Origin: Pseudomonadota bacterium
GTDB taxonomy: Bacteria; Pseudomonadota; Alphaproteobacteria; Acetobacterales; Acetobacteraceae
Direction: 5' to 3'
NCBI GenBank assembly: GCA_021780935.1
Contig: JAJXXT010000071.1
Coordinates: forward strand, 94,975-158,974
Length of the DNA stretch: 64,000 nt
Shown here in pieces: positions 55,060 to 64,000 of the stretch (positions within the stretch are counted from its first letter, which is position 1; each line of letters opens with the position of its first letter). The notes under the pieces are model-generated. The model was not told the DNA's origin. It made no database searches and saw only the letters and a program-made list of their open reading frames with translations. Made by a program: the position numbers and the translations under genes.

Positions 55060-55371
55060 TCAGGCTTCGGCAGGAATCGACTCCCGCTGTGGGATGGTCA
55101 GGGTGCTGGCGGAGGCCGGACGCTCGGCCGCACCCTCCTTCGGGCCCTCGAAGAGCTGGATCGGCGCGCCCGGCATCACCGTGCTGATGGCGTGCTTGTA
55201 GACGAGCTGGGTATGCCCGTCGCGGCGCAGCAGCATGGAAAAATTATCGAACCAGGTGATAATGCCCTGTAATTTCACGCCGTTGACCAGGAACACGGTA
55301 ACAGGGGTCTTGCTCTTGCGCACGTGGTTCAGGAACACGTCCTGCACGTTTTGCGATTTTTCGGTAGCCAC
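55060..55371 (-). CDS. hfq: RNA chaperone Hfq
   Basis: Sm-like hexameric RNA chaperone for small-RNA regulation, 103 residues. Sm1 is in [20 protein letters not shown] and [18 protein letters not shown]; Sm2 is [10 protein letters not shown]. The C-terminal tail ([19 protein letters not shown]) is short and acidic as in alphaproteobacteria. GTG 55371 (protein MATEKSQN) with AAAGG about 9 bases upstream is the likely start; ATG 55407 would add 12 residues. Confidence 0.95.
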   Translation of the reverse strand: MATEKSQNVQDVFLNHVRKSKTPVTVFLVNGVKLQGIITWFDNFSMLLRRDGHTQLVYKHAISTVMPGAPIQLFEGPKEGAAERPASASTLTIPQRESIPAEA

Positions 55372-55645
55372 GGCCGGAATCCTTTTGTTGTTACGGCTTG
55401 ATGCCATTGGGCTTGATCGTCGTCGGCGGGCGCACCCGCCATCGTTTCCCGGCCCGCCCAGACGGCGGCCAAAACCGGTATCACGCAATGCAGCATAACA
55501 TGGCTCGCCGGACGCTGCATACGATTCGTGGCAGCATTGCCGCCGCCGCAGGCGGTGCCTAAAAAATCGGCAAAGCCGATATGGGGCGGCGATCTGGACC
55601 GGGGCAATTCCGCTCCGGCGCCGACGCGACGGAGGGGGTGAACGC

Positions 55646-56992
55646 ATGATGGCATCGACGCCGGACAGCAAGGTTTTCCGCGATATTTTCTCGACGCCTG
55701 CGATGCGCGCCGCGTTCTGCGACGAGGCCAGGGTGCAAGCCTATCTCACCATCGAGGCCGCACTGGCGCGGGTGCAGGCACGGCTTGGAATCATTCCCGC
55801 CGAGGCCGGCGAGGCGATCCAGAAATACTGCAACGCGGCCGAGTTCGACATGGAATTGCTCAAGCGCGAGACCGAACGGATCGGTTATCCGGTGCTGCCG
55901 GTGGTGCAGCAACTGGTGGCGAAAGTACCGGGCGGGCTCGGTGAGTGGTGCCACTGGGGGGCGACCACCCAGGACATCACCGACACCGCGACGGTGATGC
56001 AGATCCGCCCCGGGCTCGACCTCGTCGAGGCGGAGCTGGAGGCGATCTGCGCGGCGCTGGCGCGGCACGCGCGCGAGCATCGCGACACCGTGATGGCCGG
56101 GCGCAGCAACCTCCAGCAGGCGACCCCCGTCACCTTCGGCTATAAATGCGCGGTGCTGCTGGCCGGTTTCCGGCGGCATCTGCAGCGCCTCGCCGAGCTG
56201 CGCCCCCGGGTGCTGGTGGGCGAGTTCGGCGGTGCCACCGGCACGCTCGCCTCCCTCGGCGGGCAGGGCTTCGCGGTGCAGGAGGCGCTGATGGCCGAGC
56301 TCGGCCTCGGCGTGCCGGAGATCGCCTGGCACACGGTGCGCGACCGCATCGCGGAGGTCGGCTGCTTCCTCGGCCTGGTGACGGGGCCGTGCGGCAAGAT
56401 CAGCGTGGACGTGAAGCTGATGATGCAGACCGAGGTGGAGGAGGTGTTCGAGCCGTTCCATGCCGGGCGCGGCTCCTCCTCGACCATGCCGCAGAAGCGC
56501 AACCCCATCGCCTCGCTCTACATCCACTCCACCGCCGCGGTCGTGCGGCAGAACGTGGCCTCGCTGCTGGAGGCGATGGTCGAGGACCATGAGCGCAGCA
56601 CCGGGCCGTGGGAGATCGAATGGATCGTGGTGCCGGAGATTTTTCTGCTCAGCGCCGGCTGCCTGGCGCAGACGCGCGCGCTGGTCGAGGGGCTGAGCGT
56701 GGATGCCCAGCGGATGCGCGCCAATCTCGACCTGACGAAGGGCCTGATCGTGTCGGAGGCGGTGATGATGGGCCTCGGCCCCATGCTCGGGCGCCAGCTC
56801 GCGCATGATCTCGTCTATGACATCTGCCGCGAGGTGGTGGCGGGCCGCGGCTCGTTTCTCGATCTGCTGGCGCAACATCCGCGCATCAGCCCGCACGCCG
56901 ATCGCGCGACGCTGGCGGCGATGCTCGACCCCGCGAACTACACCGGCCTCGCCGGCGCCATGGTGGACCGCGTGCTGGCGCGCGAGCGGTGA
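55646..56992 (+). CDS. Fumarase/aspartase-superfamily lyase (PcaB / adenylosuccinate-lyase family)
   Basis: 448 residues. Signature [19 protein letters not shown] is the superfamily catalytic loop, with [16 protein letters not shown] and [20 protein letters not shown] as the other two conserved regions. The overall text is closer to 3-carboxy-cis,cis-muconate lactonising enzyme-like proteins than to biosynthetic PurB, but no protocatechuate genes are near, so the substrate is undecided. GGAGGGGG precedes ATG 55646. Divergent from hfq. Confidence 0.85.
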   Translation: MMASTPDSKVFRDIFSTPAMRAAFCDEARVQAYLTIEAALARVQARLGIIPAEAGEAIQKYCNAAEFDMELLKRETERIGYPVLPVVQQLVAKVPGGLGEWCHWGATTQDITDTATVMQIRPGLDLVEAELEAICAALARHAREHRDTVMAGRSNLQQATPVTFGYKCAVLLAGFRRHLQRLAELRPRVLVGEFGGATGTLASLGGQGFAVQEALMAELGLGVPEIAWHTVRDRIAEVGCFLGLVTGPCGKISVDVKLMMQTEVEEVFEPFHAGRGSSSTMPQKRNPIASLYIHSTAAVVRQNVASLLEAMVEDHERSTGPWEIEWIVVPEIFLLSAGCLAQTRALVEGLSVDAQRMRANLDLTKGLIVSEAVMMGLGPMLGRQLAHDLVYDICREVVAGRGSFLDLLAQHPRISPHADRATLAAMLDPANYTGLAGAMVDRVLARER

Positions 56993-57014
56993 GCCACGGC
57001 CCGACCGTTTCGGC

Positions 57015-58022
57015 TCAGGCCGCCCCCTCGGCCTTGAGCTGGGCGGCGATGGTCAGGCGCGAGACGATAAACACATGCGCCTGCGCCATCGAGGTTTCGG
57101 TGCGGTCGCGCACATCATTCAGGAACGCCCCGAAATACGGCAGCACCTTGCCCTCGCAGGGGATGTGACGGGTACCGGCCTTGTCCACCAGGAACAGATG
57201 GTCGGTGCCCGCCCTGCCCGCGACATCGACGTATTTGCGCAGCTCGATCGTGCCCTCGGTGCCGAGCACCATGATGCGCCCGTCACCCCAGGTCGGCAGC
57301 CCGTCCGGCGTGAACCAGTCCACACGCACATAGCCGCGCGGCCCCTCGCTGCCGAGCACGATCTCGCCGAAATCCTGGAACCCGGGCCGCGAATCGGGCC
57401 GGCCGCCGAAGCTGCCGATATGCGCCAGCTCGATGCGCGGCTCGCGCACGCCGGTGAAGGCGATGAACTGGTCGATCTGATGCGAGGCGATGTCGCCGAG
57501 GATTCCGCCATAGCGCGCCCGCTCCCAGAACCAGCCGGGGCGGATCGACGCGTTCAGCCGGTGCGGGCCAAGCCCGATGGTCTGCACGACGCGCCCGATC
57601 GCGCCGGCGCGCACCAGCGCCAGCGCCTCGTAGGTGCTGGGCGTAAGAAAGCGCTCGGTGAAGCAGGTGTGCCAGATGCGCTTCGTTTCGCGCACGCAAT
57701 CCTCGAGCGCTTCGAGGTCGTCGAGCGTGGTCACCCCGGGCTTGTCGCTCATCACGTCCTTGCCCGCGCGCATCGCGGTGATGGCGAGCCCGGCGCGGTC
57801 GGCGGGAATCGCGGCACTGGCGACGAAGGCGACGGATTTGTCGTCGAGCAGCGCCGCGCGCGGCCTGGGCGGGATCTGCGGGAAACGCTTGGCGAACCCC
57901 TCGACCACGCCGGGGTCGGACGTCTCGGGGCAGTAGCCGGCGCACTCCGCCCCCGCCTTCAGAAGATTTTCCGTGAGATCGAAGATGTGGCGGTGGTCGA
58001 GGCCGATCGCGGCGAATTTCAT
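57015..58022 (-). CDS. Gfo/Idh/MocA-family oxidoreductase
   Basis: 335-residue NAD(P)-dependent sugar-type dehydrogenase. The N-terminal Rossmann domain starts MKFAAIGLDHRHIFDLTENL (no classic GxGxxG), with the EKP-type motif as SDKPGVTTLDDLEALED. The C-terminal GFO domain includes GILGDIASHQIDQFIAFTG with the catalytic-region His. Substrate unknown. It starts 10 bases after the serS stop, so it is the last gene of that run. Confidence 0.85.
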   Translation of the reverse strand: MKFAAIGLDHRHIFDLTENLLKAGAECAGYCPETSDPGVVEGFAKRFPQIPPRPRAALLDDKSVAFVASAAIPADRAGLAITAMRAGKDVMSDKPGVTTLDDLEALEDCVRETKRIWHTCFTERFLTPSTYEALALVRAGAIGRVVQTIGLGPHRLNASIRPGWFWERARYGGILGDIASHQIDQFIAFTGVREPRIELAHIGSFGGRPDSRPGFQDFGEIVLGSEGPRGYVRVDWFTPDGLPTWGDGRIMVLGTEGTIELRKYVDVAGRAGTDHLFLVDKAGTRHIPCEGKVLPYFGAFLNDVRDRTETSMAQAHVFIVSRLTIAAQLKAEGAA

Positions 58023-58032
58023 CGTGGTTTCC

Positions 58033-59301
58033 TTAGGAAATATGGTCGATGCCGCCGAGCCAGGGGCGCAGGGCGGCGGGAATGCCGATGCTGCCGTCGG
58101 CGCGCTGGTGGTTTTCCATCACCGCGATCAGCGCCCGGCCGACCGCGACGCCGGAGCCGTTGAGCGTATGCACGAAACCGCCCATCTTCCCGTCCGCGGC
58201 CCGGAAGCGCGCGCCCATCCGCCGCGCCTGGAAGTCGCGCATGTTCGAGCAGGAGGAAATCTCCCGCCACGCGTTCTGCCCCGGCAGCCAGACCTCGAGG
58301 TCATGCGTGCGCGCCGAGCCGAAGCCGGTGTCGCCCGCCGAGAGGATCACCCGCCGCCACGGCAACTCCAGCCTCTCCAGGATCGCCTCGGCGCAGGCGG
58401 TCATGCGCTCGTGCTCGGCGGCGGAATGGTCCGGATGCGCGATCGATACCAGTTCGACCTTGGTGAACTGGTGCTGGCGCAGCATGCCGCGGGTGTCGCG
58501 CCCGGCGGAGCCCGCCTCGCTGCGAAAACACGGCGTGAGCGCGGTGAGGCGGATGGGAAGCTTCGCCTCCGCCACGATCTCGCCGGCGACGAGATTGGTC
58601 AGCGGCACCTCGGCGGTGGGGATCAGCCAGCGCCCGTCCGTGGTGCGGAACAGATCCTCGGCGAATTTCGGCAACTGGCCGGTGCCGTAGACGGTGGCAT
58701 CGTTGACCAGCAACGGCACCGAGGTTTCCTCATAGCCATGCTCGGTGGTGTGGGTGTCGAGCATGAACTGGCCGAGGGCGCGCTCCAGCCGGGCGAGGCC
58801 GCGGCGCAGCACGGTGAAGCGGGCACCGGCGATTTTGGCGGCGAGGGCGAAATCCATCTGCCCCATCGCCTCGCCGAGCTCGAAATGTTCCCGTGGCGTG
58901 ATGTTGGCGGGCGCCGGCGCGCGGCCGACCTTCCAGACCACGTTGGCGGTCTCGTCCGCGCCGTCCGGCACCTCCCGGTCGAGGATCGCGGGCAGCGCCT
59001 CGAGGATGCGGGTCATCGCGCTCTCGGCGGTGGCGGCGTCCCGCTCCAGCGCCTCGATCTGGGTGCGCAGCGCCGCGCCCTCGGCCTCCAATGCAGCACT
59101 GTCCTGGCCGGTCCGCTTGGCCTCGCCGATGCGCTTCGCCAGCGTGTTGCGGGCGGCCTGCAGCTCCTGCAGGCCGGTCTGCGCCGTGCGGCGGGCCGTG
59201 TCGTGCGCCAGGATCGCCTGGGCCTGGGGTGGCAGGAAGCGGCGTGCCATGGCGGCGTCGAAGGCTTCCGGCTGCTCGCGGATGGCGCGAATGTCATGCA
59301 T
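58033..59301 (-). CDS. serS: Seryl-tRNA synthetase
   Basis: Charges tRNA-Ser and tRNA-Sec. 422 residues, full length. The first 105 residues form the antiparallel coiled-coil arm ([36 protein letters not shown]). Class II motifs: [20 protein letters not shown] with QHQFTKVE (motif 2), and [19 protein letters not shown] (motif 3). The serine tRNA at 22680 is one of its substrates. It follows tatC by 11 bases. Confidence 0.97.
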   Translation of the reverse strand: MHDIRAIREQPEAFDAAMARRFLPPQAQAILAHDTARRTAQTGLQELQAARNTLAKRIGEAKRTGQDSAALEAEGAALRTQIEALERDAATAESAMTRILEALPAILDREVPDGADETANVVWKVGRAPAPANITPREHFELGEAMGQMDFALAAKIAGARFTVLRRGLARLERALGQFMLDTHTTEHGYEETSVPLLVNDATVYGTGQLPKFAEDLFRTTDGRWLIPTAEVPLTNLVAGEIVAEAKLPIRLTALTPCFRSEAGSAGRDTRGMLRQHQFTKVELVSIAHPDHSAAEHERMTACAEAILERLELPWRRVILSAGDTGFGSARTHDLEVWLPGQNAWREISSCSNMRDFQARRMGARFRAADGKMGGFVHTLNGSGVAVGRALIAVMENHQRADGSIGIPAALRPWLGGIDHIS

Positions 59302-59312
59302 GGCGGAAGGCT

Positions 59313-60104
59313 TTATGCGTCGTCGTCGGTCTTGTCACGCTTGGGTTCGACGAAGCGCGCCGCGATGATCGAGCCCTCGTAGAGCAGGATCAGCGGCACC
59401 GCGAGCCCGGTCTGGGTGAAGATGTCGGGCGGCGCCAGCACGGCAGCGATGACGAACATGCCGACATAGGCGTAGCGCCGATAGCTCTTGAGCTGCACCG
59501 AGGTGATGATGCCGACCTTGGCCAGCAGCGACAGGCCGACCGGCATTTCGAACGCCACCCCGAAGGCCAGGATCAGCTTCATCACGAGCGCGAGATATTC
59601 CGAGACGCGCGGCATCGCGACGATCGGCAGACCGCCGCCGCCGGTGGGCGACTGGAACGAGAGAAAGAAGCGCCACGCGTAGGGGAAGACGAAGTAATAG
59701 GCGAGCGAGGCGCCCATCAGGAACAGGATCGGGGTCGCGACAAGAAACGGCAGCATCGCCCGCTTCTCGCTGCGGTAGAGGCCAGGGGCGACGAACAACC
59801 ACAGCTGGGTCGCCAGCACCGGGAAGGAGATGAACAGCGCGCCGAACATCGCGACCTTCAGGTAGGTGAAGAAGGCCTCGTAGAGCTGGGTGAAGATGAG
59901 CTGGGTGTTGGGCTGGCCCTTCAGCACCTCGGCGAGCGGGCGGGCGAGAAAGGCGTAGATCGCGGCCGAGTAGTAGTAGCAGATGAAGAACGCGATCATG
60001 AAGGCCGCCGCCGACCACAGCAGGCGCCGGCGCAGCTCGACCAGATGCTCGAGCAGCGGCATCGGCTTGTCGTCGATCGGGTCGTGGGTCTCGGCTTCGG
60101 ACAC
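59313..60104 (-). CDS. tatC: Sec-independent protein translocase TatC
   Basis: Six-helix inner-membrane receptor for twin-arginine signal peptides, 263 residues. The N-terminal cytoplasmic [20 protein letters not shown] is the signal-binding region, and [20 protein letters not shown] plus [20 protein letters not shown] are conserved loops. 21 bases after tatB. Confidence 0.96.
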   Translation of the reverse strand: MSEAETHDPIDDKPMPLLEHLVELRRRLLWSAAAFMIAFFICYYYSAAIYAFLARPLAEVLKGQPNTQLIFTQLYEAFFTYLKVAMFGALFISFPVLATQLWLFVAPGLYRSEKRAMLPFLVATPILFLMGASLAYYFVFPYAWRFFLSFQSPTGGGGLPIVAMPRVSEYLALVMKLILAFGVAFEMPVGLSLLAKVGIITSVQLKSYRRYAYVGMFVIAAVLAPPDIFTQTGLAVPLILLYEGSIIAARFVEPKRDKTDDDA

Positions 60105-60125
60105 GCGCTTGTCTCGGTTTCGGTT

Positions 60126-60584
60126 CTAGCCCGGCAGCAGGATGCCGGGGGGGATGAAGGCCGGCGGCTTCGGCGCGCTCGCGATCTCGGGCGGAATGAA
60201 CGGCGGCACGCCCTCGATCTGCGGCGGCTTCGCGACCTCCCCGAGCGCCTCGGCGGCTACCGGCACCGAAGCGGTATCGGCGGTGCCACCGTCGGCGAAG
60301 TCGCCGGAAAACGCGCTTTTGAGGCTGCCATCGGGGTCCACGGTCTTTTCCACCGTGGAGGTGATGTCGAAATTGCGCAGCTCGTTGATGGTTTCGCGGA
60401 CGGAGCCGAGATCGGCCTCGCGCACCAGCTCATCGACATGGGTCTGGAACTCGGCGGCGAGGCGGCGCGCCTGTTTGACCAGGCCCGTCACCGCCTTGAT
60501 GGCGACGGGCAGATCCTTGGGGCCGATGGCGATGAGCGCCACCCCCCCGATGAGAAGAATCTCGGACCAGGCAAGACCGAACAT
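60126..60584 (-). CDS. tatB: Sec-independent protein translocase TatB
   Basis: Single-helix membrane protein of 152 residues that docks Tat substrates with TatC. MFGLAWSEILLIGGVALIAI followed by GPKDLPVAIKAVTGLVKQAR is the TatA/B hinge and amphipathic helix; the length and Glu8 favour TatB over TatA. The tail is rich in proline. A separate tatA is expected beside it but none fits in the 54-bp gap to scpB. Confidence 0.93.
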   Translation of the reverse strand: MFGLAWSEILLIGGVALIAIGPKDLPVAIKAVTGLVKQARRLAAEFQTHVDELVREADLGSVRETINELRNFDITSTVEKTVDPDGSLKSAFSGDFADGGTADTASVPVAAEALGEVAKPPQIEGVPPFIPPEIASAPKPPAFIPPGILLPG

Positions 60585-60638
60585 GAGGCGCCTGCTAGCA
60601 GGTGAAGGCGGAGAAGGAAAACCGCCGTTGCAAAGACG

Positions 60639-61445
60639 TCATGAAGGCGGCTCCCCCTCCCGGGTTTCGATGCCCGCGGTTTCGCTGCCCTCGGCCTCAG
60701 TGCTCTCGGTCTCAGCGGCCTGGCTTTCGGCGGTTGCCGCCGGCGCGGTCGTCTGGTTCGGGGTTTCGACCAGCAGGTCCTCGCGACGCGGCAGGTCGCG
60801 CAGGCTCTGAAGCTGGAATTGCGCGAGAAAACTGGCCGTCGTGCCCCACAGCGCCGGACGGCCCGGCGTTTCACGACGGCCGCGCGGCCCGACCAGGCTC
60901 GTCTCCAGCAGCGCGTCGAGCGTCGATTGGGAGACGGCGGCGCCACGGATTTCCTCGATCTCGGCGCGCGTCACCGGCTGGTGATAGGCAATGATGGCCA
61001 GCGTCTCCATCGCCGCGCGCGGCAGGCGGCGCGGCTGCGGAATGACCCGGGTGAGCGCCGGGGCGAGGTCGGGGGCGGTGCGGAACTGCCAGCCGCCGGC
61101 GGCCCGGGTCAGCTCCACGCCACGCCCGGCATAGGAGGCCGCCAGCGCCGCCAGCACCGCGTCGGCGTCCGCGCCATCGGGCAGCGCCTGCACCAGCGCG
61201 CGCGGCGGTACCGGCTCGCTGGCGGCGAAGATCAGCGCCTCGGCGAGGCGGAGCTGTTCCGGGGTGACCTCGGCCTGCAACGGGGCTTCTGGCAACGGGG
61301 CTCCTGGCAATGGAGTTTCCGGCAATGGAGCTTCTGGCACGGGCGTTTCGAGTGCCGGGATCTCAGGGACCGGAGTCTCGGATACCGGCGTCTCGGGTAC
61401 CGGGGCCTCGGGCGCCGCGTTGTCCGGCGGGGAATGCTCAGCCAT
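60639..61445 (-). CDS. scpB: Segregation and condensation protein B
   Basis: Winged-helix partner of the SMC-ScpA complex for chromosome condensation. 268 residues; the conserved core is residues about 58-225 (RLAEALIFAASEPVPPRALV, PRAAMETLAIIAYHQPVTRA, GRPALWGTTASFLAQFQL). The N-terminus is extended by nine degenerate pentapeptides (consensus VPETP) at residues 11-55, unusual for the family, and the C-terminus is a low-complexity E/T/A tail. Start overlaps the scpA end by eight bases. Confidence 0.93.
   Translation of the reverse strand: MAEHSPPDNAAPEAPVPETPVSETPVPEIPALETPVPEAPLPETPLPGAPLPEAPLQAEVTPEQLRLAEALIFAASEPVPPRALVQALPDGADADAVLAALAASYAGRGVELTRAAGGWQFRTAPDLAPALTRVIPQPRRLPRAAMETLAIIAYHQPVTRAEIEEIRGAAVSQSTLDALLETSLVGPRGRRETPGRPALWGTTASFLAQFQLQSLRDLPRREDLLVETPNQTTAPAATAESQAAETESTEAEGSETAGIETREGEPPS
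61281..61415. repeat. 15-bp minisatellite encoding nine VPETP-like pentapeptides in scpB
   Basis: Nine in-frame 15-bp units. Variants read APEAP, VPETP, VSETP, VPEIP, ALETP, VPEAP, LPETP, LPGAP, LPEAP. Copy-number change would keep the frame and only lengthen or shorten the N-terminal arm. Confidence 0.85.
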
Positions 61446-62319
61446 CCTGCTCCTCCACGCGGTCTTCCTCTCCCTCCCTCGCGGCGCGCACCATGATCGG
61501 CGCGAAGGCGGCGCTCTGGCGCAGCCGCACCAGGCCGCCGCGCGCCATCTCCAGCCCCGCCACCAGCGTGCTCGCCAGGGCCGCCTTCCGCTCGGCGGGC
61601 GAGGCCAGCTCCAGCGGCAGAAACGCCTCGAGGCTCGACCAGTCCGGCAGGCTGCCGACCAGCTTCGCGAGCCGGTCGAGCGCGTCCCTGACCGTCCAGA
61701 CCGTGAGCGGCGAGGGTTTCCAGCGTGCCTGCCCGGCGGCGCGGCGGATCGCGGCGAGATAGGCGCGCAGCAGCCCCGGTACGTCGAGTGCGAGCCGCGA
61801 GCGGTCGATCTCGGTCAGCGATTCCGGGGCGCCGCGGGCGAACACGTCGCGGCCGAGCTGCGGGCGGGTGCCGAGCCAGGCGGCGGCGGCGCGCATGCGG
61901 GCAAGCTCCGCGAGGCGGGCGGCGAGCACGTCGGCGGCAAGCGCCCCCTCATCGGCCGCCTCGTCGCCCTTGGGCAGCAGCAGGCGGGATTTCAGCCAGG
62001 TGAGCCAGGCCGCCATCACCAGCCAGTCGGCGGCGAGTTCGAGGCGGATGCGCCGCGCGCCCTCGATCACCGCGAGATACTGCTCGACCAGGCCGAGGAT
62101 GGAGACGCGGGCGAGATCCAGCTTCTGCGCCCGGGCGAGTTCCAGCAGCAGGTCGAGCGGCCCCTCGAAGCCTTCGAGACGAATTACCAGCGAATCGACG
62201 GAGGTCTCGGCCGAGGCCACCCCAGCATCGGCCACCCCAGCATCTGCCACCACCGCGGCGGGCGCACCGGCTTCAGCCGCGCGGGCTTCGGGCACATCGC
62301 GGACGGTGGTGGCCGACAT
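61438..62319 (-). CDS. scpA: Segregation and condensation protein A (kleisin)
   Basis: Bridges the SMC heads with ScpB. 293 residues. LEGFEGPLDLLLELARAQKL and DLARVSILGLVEQYLAVIEG are the kleisin N-domain, AAWLTWLKSRLLLPKGDE follows, and SPAERKAALASTLVAGLEMA is the C-terminal winged-helix part. N-terminus has an added A/V/D-rich stretch with a duplicated DAGVA unit. ATG 62319 is used; GTG 62325, overlapping the M50 stop, is also possible. Confidence 0.93.
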   Translation of the reverse strand: MSATTVRDVPEARAAEAGAPAAVVADAGVADAGVASAETSVDSLVIRLEGFEGPLDLLLELARAQKLDLARVSILGLVEQYLAVIEGARRIRLELAADWLVMAAWLTWLKSRLLLPKGDEAADEGALAADVLAARLAELARMRAAAAWLGTRPQLGRDVFARGAPESLTEIDRSRLALDVPGLLRAYLAAIRRAAGQARWKPSPLTVWTVRDALDRLAKLVGSLPDWSSLEAFLPLELASPAERKAALASTLVAGLEMARGGLVRLRQSAAFAPIMVRAAREGEEDRVEEQDG

Positions 62320-62321
62320 GG

Positions 62322-63011
62322 TCACGGATGGTTGCCCGAGAGGATTAGCACCACCCGCAAGGCGGCCGGCAGCACGCGGTCCAGCGCTGCACCGACCGGG
62401 TTGAAGGCGAAGCCGAACTGCCGGCCCAGCTCCGGCAGCAGAAACACCACCAGCAGCACCACCAGGATGCCGTAGCGCTCCGCCCGCGCCCAGACCTGGG
62501 CCGCGGCCTCCGGCAGCAGACCGACCGCGATCCGCCCGCCATCGAGCGGCGGGATCGGGATCAGGTTGAACAGGCCCAGCACCAGGTTGGTGATGATGAA
62601 GGCGCTCAGGAAATCCACGCCATAGACGTGCAGCCCGGCCGGCATGGCCGCCAGCAGGTGAAAGGCGAGACCGCCGATCCACGCCAGCAGGAAGTTCATC
62701 GCCGGGCCAGCCATCGCCACCCACATCATGCCGCGACGCGGGTTGGCAAAGCGCCAGGCCCCGACCGGCACCGGCTTTGCCCATCCGAACATGAACGCGA
62801 CGCGGTGCAGCGTCAGGAGCTGGCCGATGAGCAGAATGCCCGGCAGCAGGATGGTGCCGACCCGGTCCACATGGACCAGCGGATTGAGCGACAACCGCCC
62901 GGCGCGCTTGGCGGTGTCGTCGCCGAGCGCCAGTGCGGCGTAGCCATGCGCCGCCTCGTGCAGGGTGATCGCCAGCACCGCGGCCAGCAGGGTGAGAATG
63001 ATGTCGGTCAA
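62322..63011 (-). CDS. M50-family site-2-type metalloprotease
   Basis: Integral membrane zinc protease of 229 residues, the small YwhC/Rip-like form without PDZ. HEAAHGYAALALGDDTAKRA carries HExxH, NPLVHVDRVGTILLPG follows, and NLIPIPPLDGGRI supplies the third ligand region. It sits between nagZ and scpA, which are adjacent or near each other in relatives. Substrate unknown. Confidence 0.92.
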   Translation of the reverse strand: MTDIILTLLAAVLAITLHEAAHGYAALALGDDTAKRAGRLSLNPLVHVDRVGTILLPGILLIGQLLTLHRVAFMFGWAKPVPVGAWRFANPRRGMMWVAMAGPAMNFLLAWIGGLAFHLLAAMPAGLHVYGVDFLSAFIITNLVLGLFNLIPIPPLDGGRIAVGLLPEAAAQVWARAERYGILVVLLVVFLLPELGRQFGFAFNPVGAALDRVLPAALRVVLILSGNHP

Positions 63012-63134
63012 GGCGGCTCCAGGGTCAGGCCCCGGCGGTTACAGGGCGGGGCCGGCGGGGTCTAGCCTCAAAAGCGGGGACGGCGCGAGCCCCACCGGCT
63101 TGCGACCATCCGTCGCCAGCCCCGCCGGCGATCG

Positions 63135-63217
63135 GGCCCCGGTCGGCACCAGGTCCCGCTGGGATCAGGCCCAAGCTGGGACGAGGCCTAAGCTTGGATC
63201 AGGCCCCGCTGGGATCA
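63135..63217. repeat. Tandem array of five degenerate 16-17-bp units ending at the nagZ stop
   Basis: Units at 63135-63151, 63152-63167, 63168-63184, 63185-63201 and 63202-63217; consensus GGCCCCGCTGGGATCA with variants such as GGCCTAAGCTTGGATCA. The last unit contains the nagZ stop codon. The rest of the 203-bp gap (63012-63134) shows nothing clear beyond the M50 leader. Confidence 0.8.
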
Positions 63218-64000
63218 GGCCCGGGTTGAGAGGCTTTGGGCAAGACGGACCGCGGCCGCCGGCGTAAGCGGCGGGACGGCGCGCAGCACCTCGGCGGTCG
63301 CGGCATCGCCCGGGCACCACATCGCGAGGTCGCAGCCGGCATCGAGGCAGGCCCGCGCGCGGTCGGCCGGGGCGGCGAGACCGTGCAGACCGGCGAGCGC
63401 GCCCATGGCGAGGTCGTCGGAGACCAGCACGCCGGCGAAGCCGATCCGCCGGCGCACGATCTCCCGCAGGATGAACGGCGAGAGCGTCGCCGGCCGCTCG
63501 CGGTCCCAGGCGGAGAACAGGACATGCGCCGTCATCATCCACGGCAGGGCGCGGTTTTCGGCGAAAGGCAGCAGATCCTCGGGGTCCTCGCCCTGCACCA
63601 CCGGCAGGGCGGCGTGGCTGTCCACGCGGGCGCGGCCATGGCCGGGGACATGCTTGGCCACCGGGATGATGCCGGCATCGCGCAGCCCGGCGGCAAAGGC
63701 GCCGCCGAGGCGGGCGACGGCCCGCGCGTCGCCGGGAAAGGCGCGGTCGCCGACGACGTCGCTGGCGCCGGGCAGCGCGCGGTCCAGCACCGGGGCGGCG
63801 ACGATGTCGAAGCCGGCCGAGGCGGCGTCCTGGCCGATGGCGTTGCCCCCTGCCCTCGCCGCTTCCAGGGTCGCCAGGGTCGCGGCGGCGGGGCGGGCGG
63901 GCCAGTGCGGCGGGCGCAGGCGGGCGACACGCCCGCCCTCCTGGTCGACCATCAGCAGCACGCCGGGGGCGCAGGCGCGGATGTCGGCGATGAGGGCGGC
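63215..64000 (-). CDS. nagZ: Beta-N-acetylhexosaminidase NagZ, C-terminal part (5' end outside window)
   Basis: Cytoplasmic glycoside hydrolase family 3 enzyme that removes N-acetylglucosamine from anhydromuropeptides in cell-wall recycling. The frame is open to the right edge. LLMVDQEGGRVARLRPPHWP is the signature, KHVPGHGRARVDSHAALPVV the catalytic Asp/His loop, and FAGVLVSDDLAMGALAGLHG the third region. First gene of the nagZ-M50-scpA-scpB-tatB-tatC-serS run. Confidence 0.94.
   Translation of the reverse strand, partial: AALIADIRACAPGVLLMVDQEGGRVARLRPPHWPARPAAATLATLEAARAGGNAIGQDAASAGFDIVAAPVLDRALPGASDVVGDRAFPGDARAVARLGGAFAAGLRDAGIIPVAKHVPGHGRARVDSHAALPVVQGEDPEDLLPFAENRALPWMMTAHVLFSAWDRERPATLSPFILREIVRRRIGFAGVLVSDDLAMGALAGLHGLAAPADRARACLDAGCDLAMWCPGDAATAEVLRAVPPLTPAAAVRLAQSLSTRA

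Overview
The window is GC-rich (visibly about 65-70 %), gene-dense chromosomal DNA from an alphaproteobacterium, most likely of the Acetobacteraceae/Rhodospirillales. I infer this from gene order and gene content: nagZ-scpA-scpB-tatB-tatC-serS, hfq-hflX, mltB-rlpA-tmk beside holB-metG-tatD, a leucine-degradation set, and a decayed autotransporter heptosyltransferase. No taxonomic marker such as rRNA is present, so family level is an inference.

Layout. 1-12.8 kb: the leucine/isovalerate degradation genes (ivd, mccB, mccA, plus strand), a fused indolepyruvate:ferredoxin oxidoreductase, an M20 peptidase, an FMN reductase and an MFS exporter. 11.0-17.3 kb (minus): a dabB-dabA inorganic-carbon uptake pair that runs by start/stop overlap into a DUF3237 gene and an IlvD/Edd dehydratase; dabB is frameshifted by one extra pentanucleotide. 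A divergent LysR gene has a dyad touching its start codon. 18.3-22.8 kb: an accessory cassette ending at tRNA-Ser(UGA), bounded by two copies of a 44-bp sequence. It holds a ribbon-helix-helix-like controller, an N6-adenine methylase, a convergent PLD-type nuclease and a MazE/MazF-like pair. 22.8-29.5 kb: solA-like oxidase and mazG (minus), ilvD, a DUF938-GNAT fusion (plus), and a Na/Pi cotransporter. 29.5-32.5 kb is a patch of gene decay: heptosyltransferase remnant, amber-interrupted DapA-family gene, and an IclR regulator whose tail is shifted by another extra pentanucleotide.

32.5-44.3 kb: the housekeeping group mltB-rlpA-tmk ... holB-metG-tatD-MBL-DUF1269 (minus), split between tmk and holB by a plus-strand block with two PEP-CTERM proteins and a phosphodiesterase-TPR-sulfotransferase fusion. 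44.4-50.7 kb: MmgE/PrpD, a third PEP-CTERM protein, DUF1932 dehydrogenase, LpxR-like deacylase, TTC38-like TPR protein and a DsrE remnant. 50.7-55.4 kb: hfq-hflX-IMPase-pirin-MFS (minus, tightly packed). 55.6-64 kb: a PcaB/PurB-family lyase (plus), then nagZ-M50-scpA-scpB-tatB-tatC-serS-Gfo/Idh (minus), with nagZ running off the right edge.

The points most worth following are the two independent pentanucleotide-expansion frameshifts (dabB and iclR), the methylase/PLD-nuclease cassette with a controller and an operator sitting on its promoter, and the PDE-TPR-sulfotransferase fusion linked to PEP-CTERM genes.
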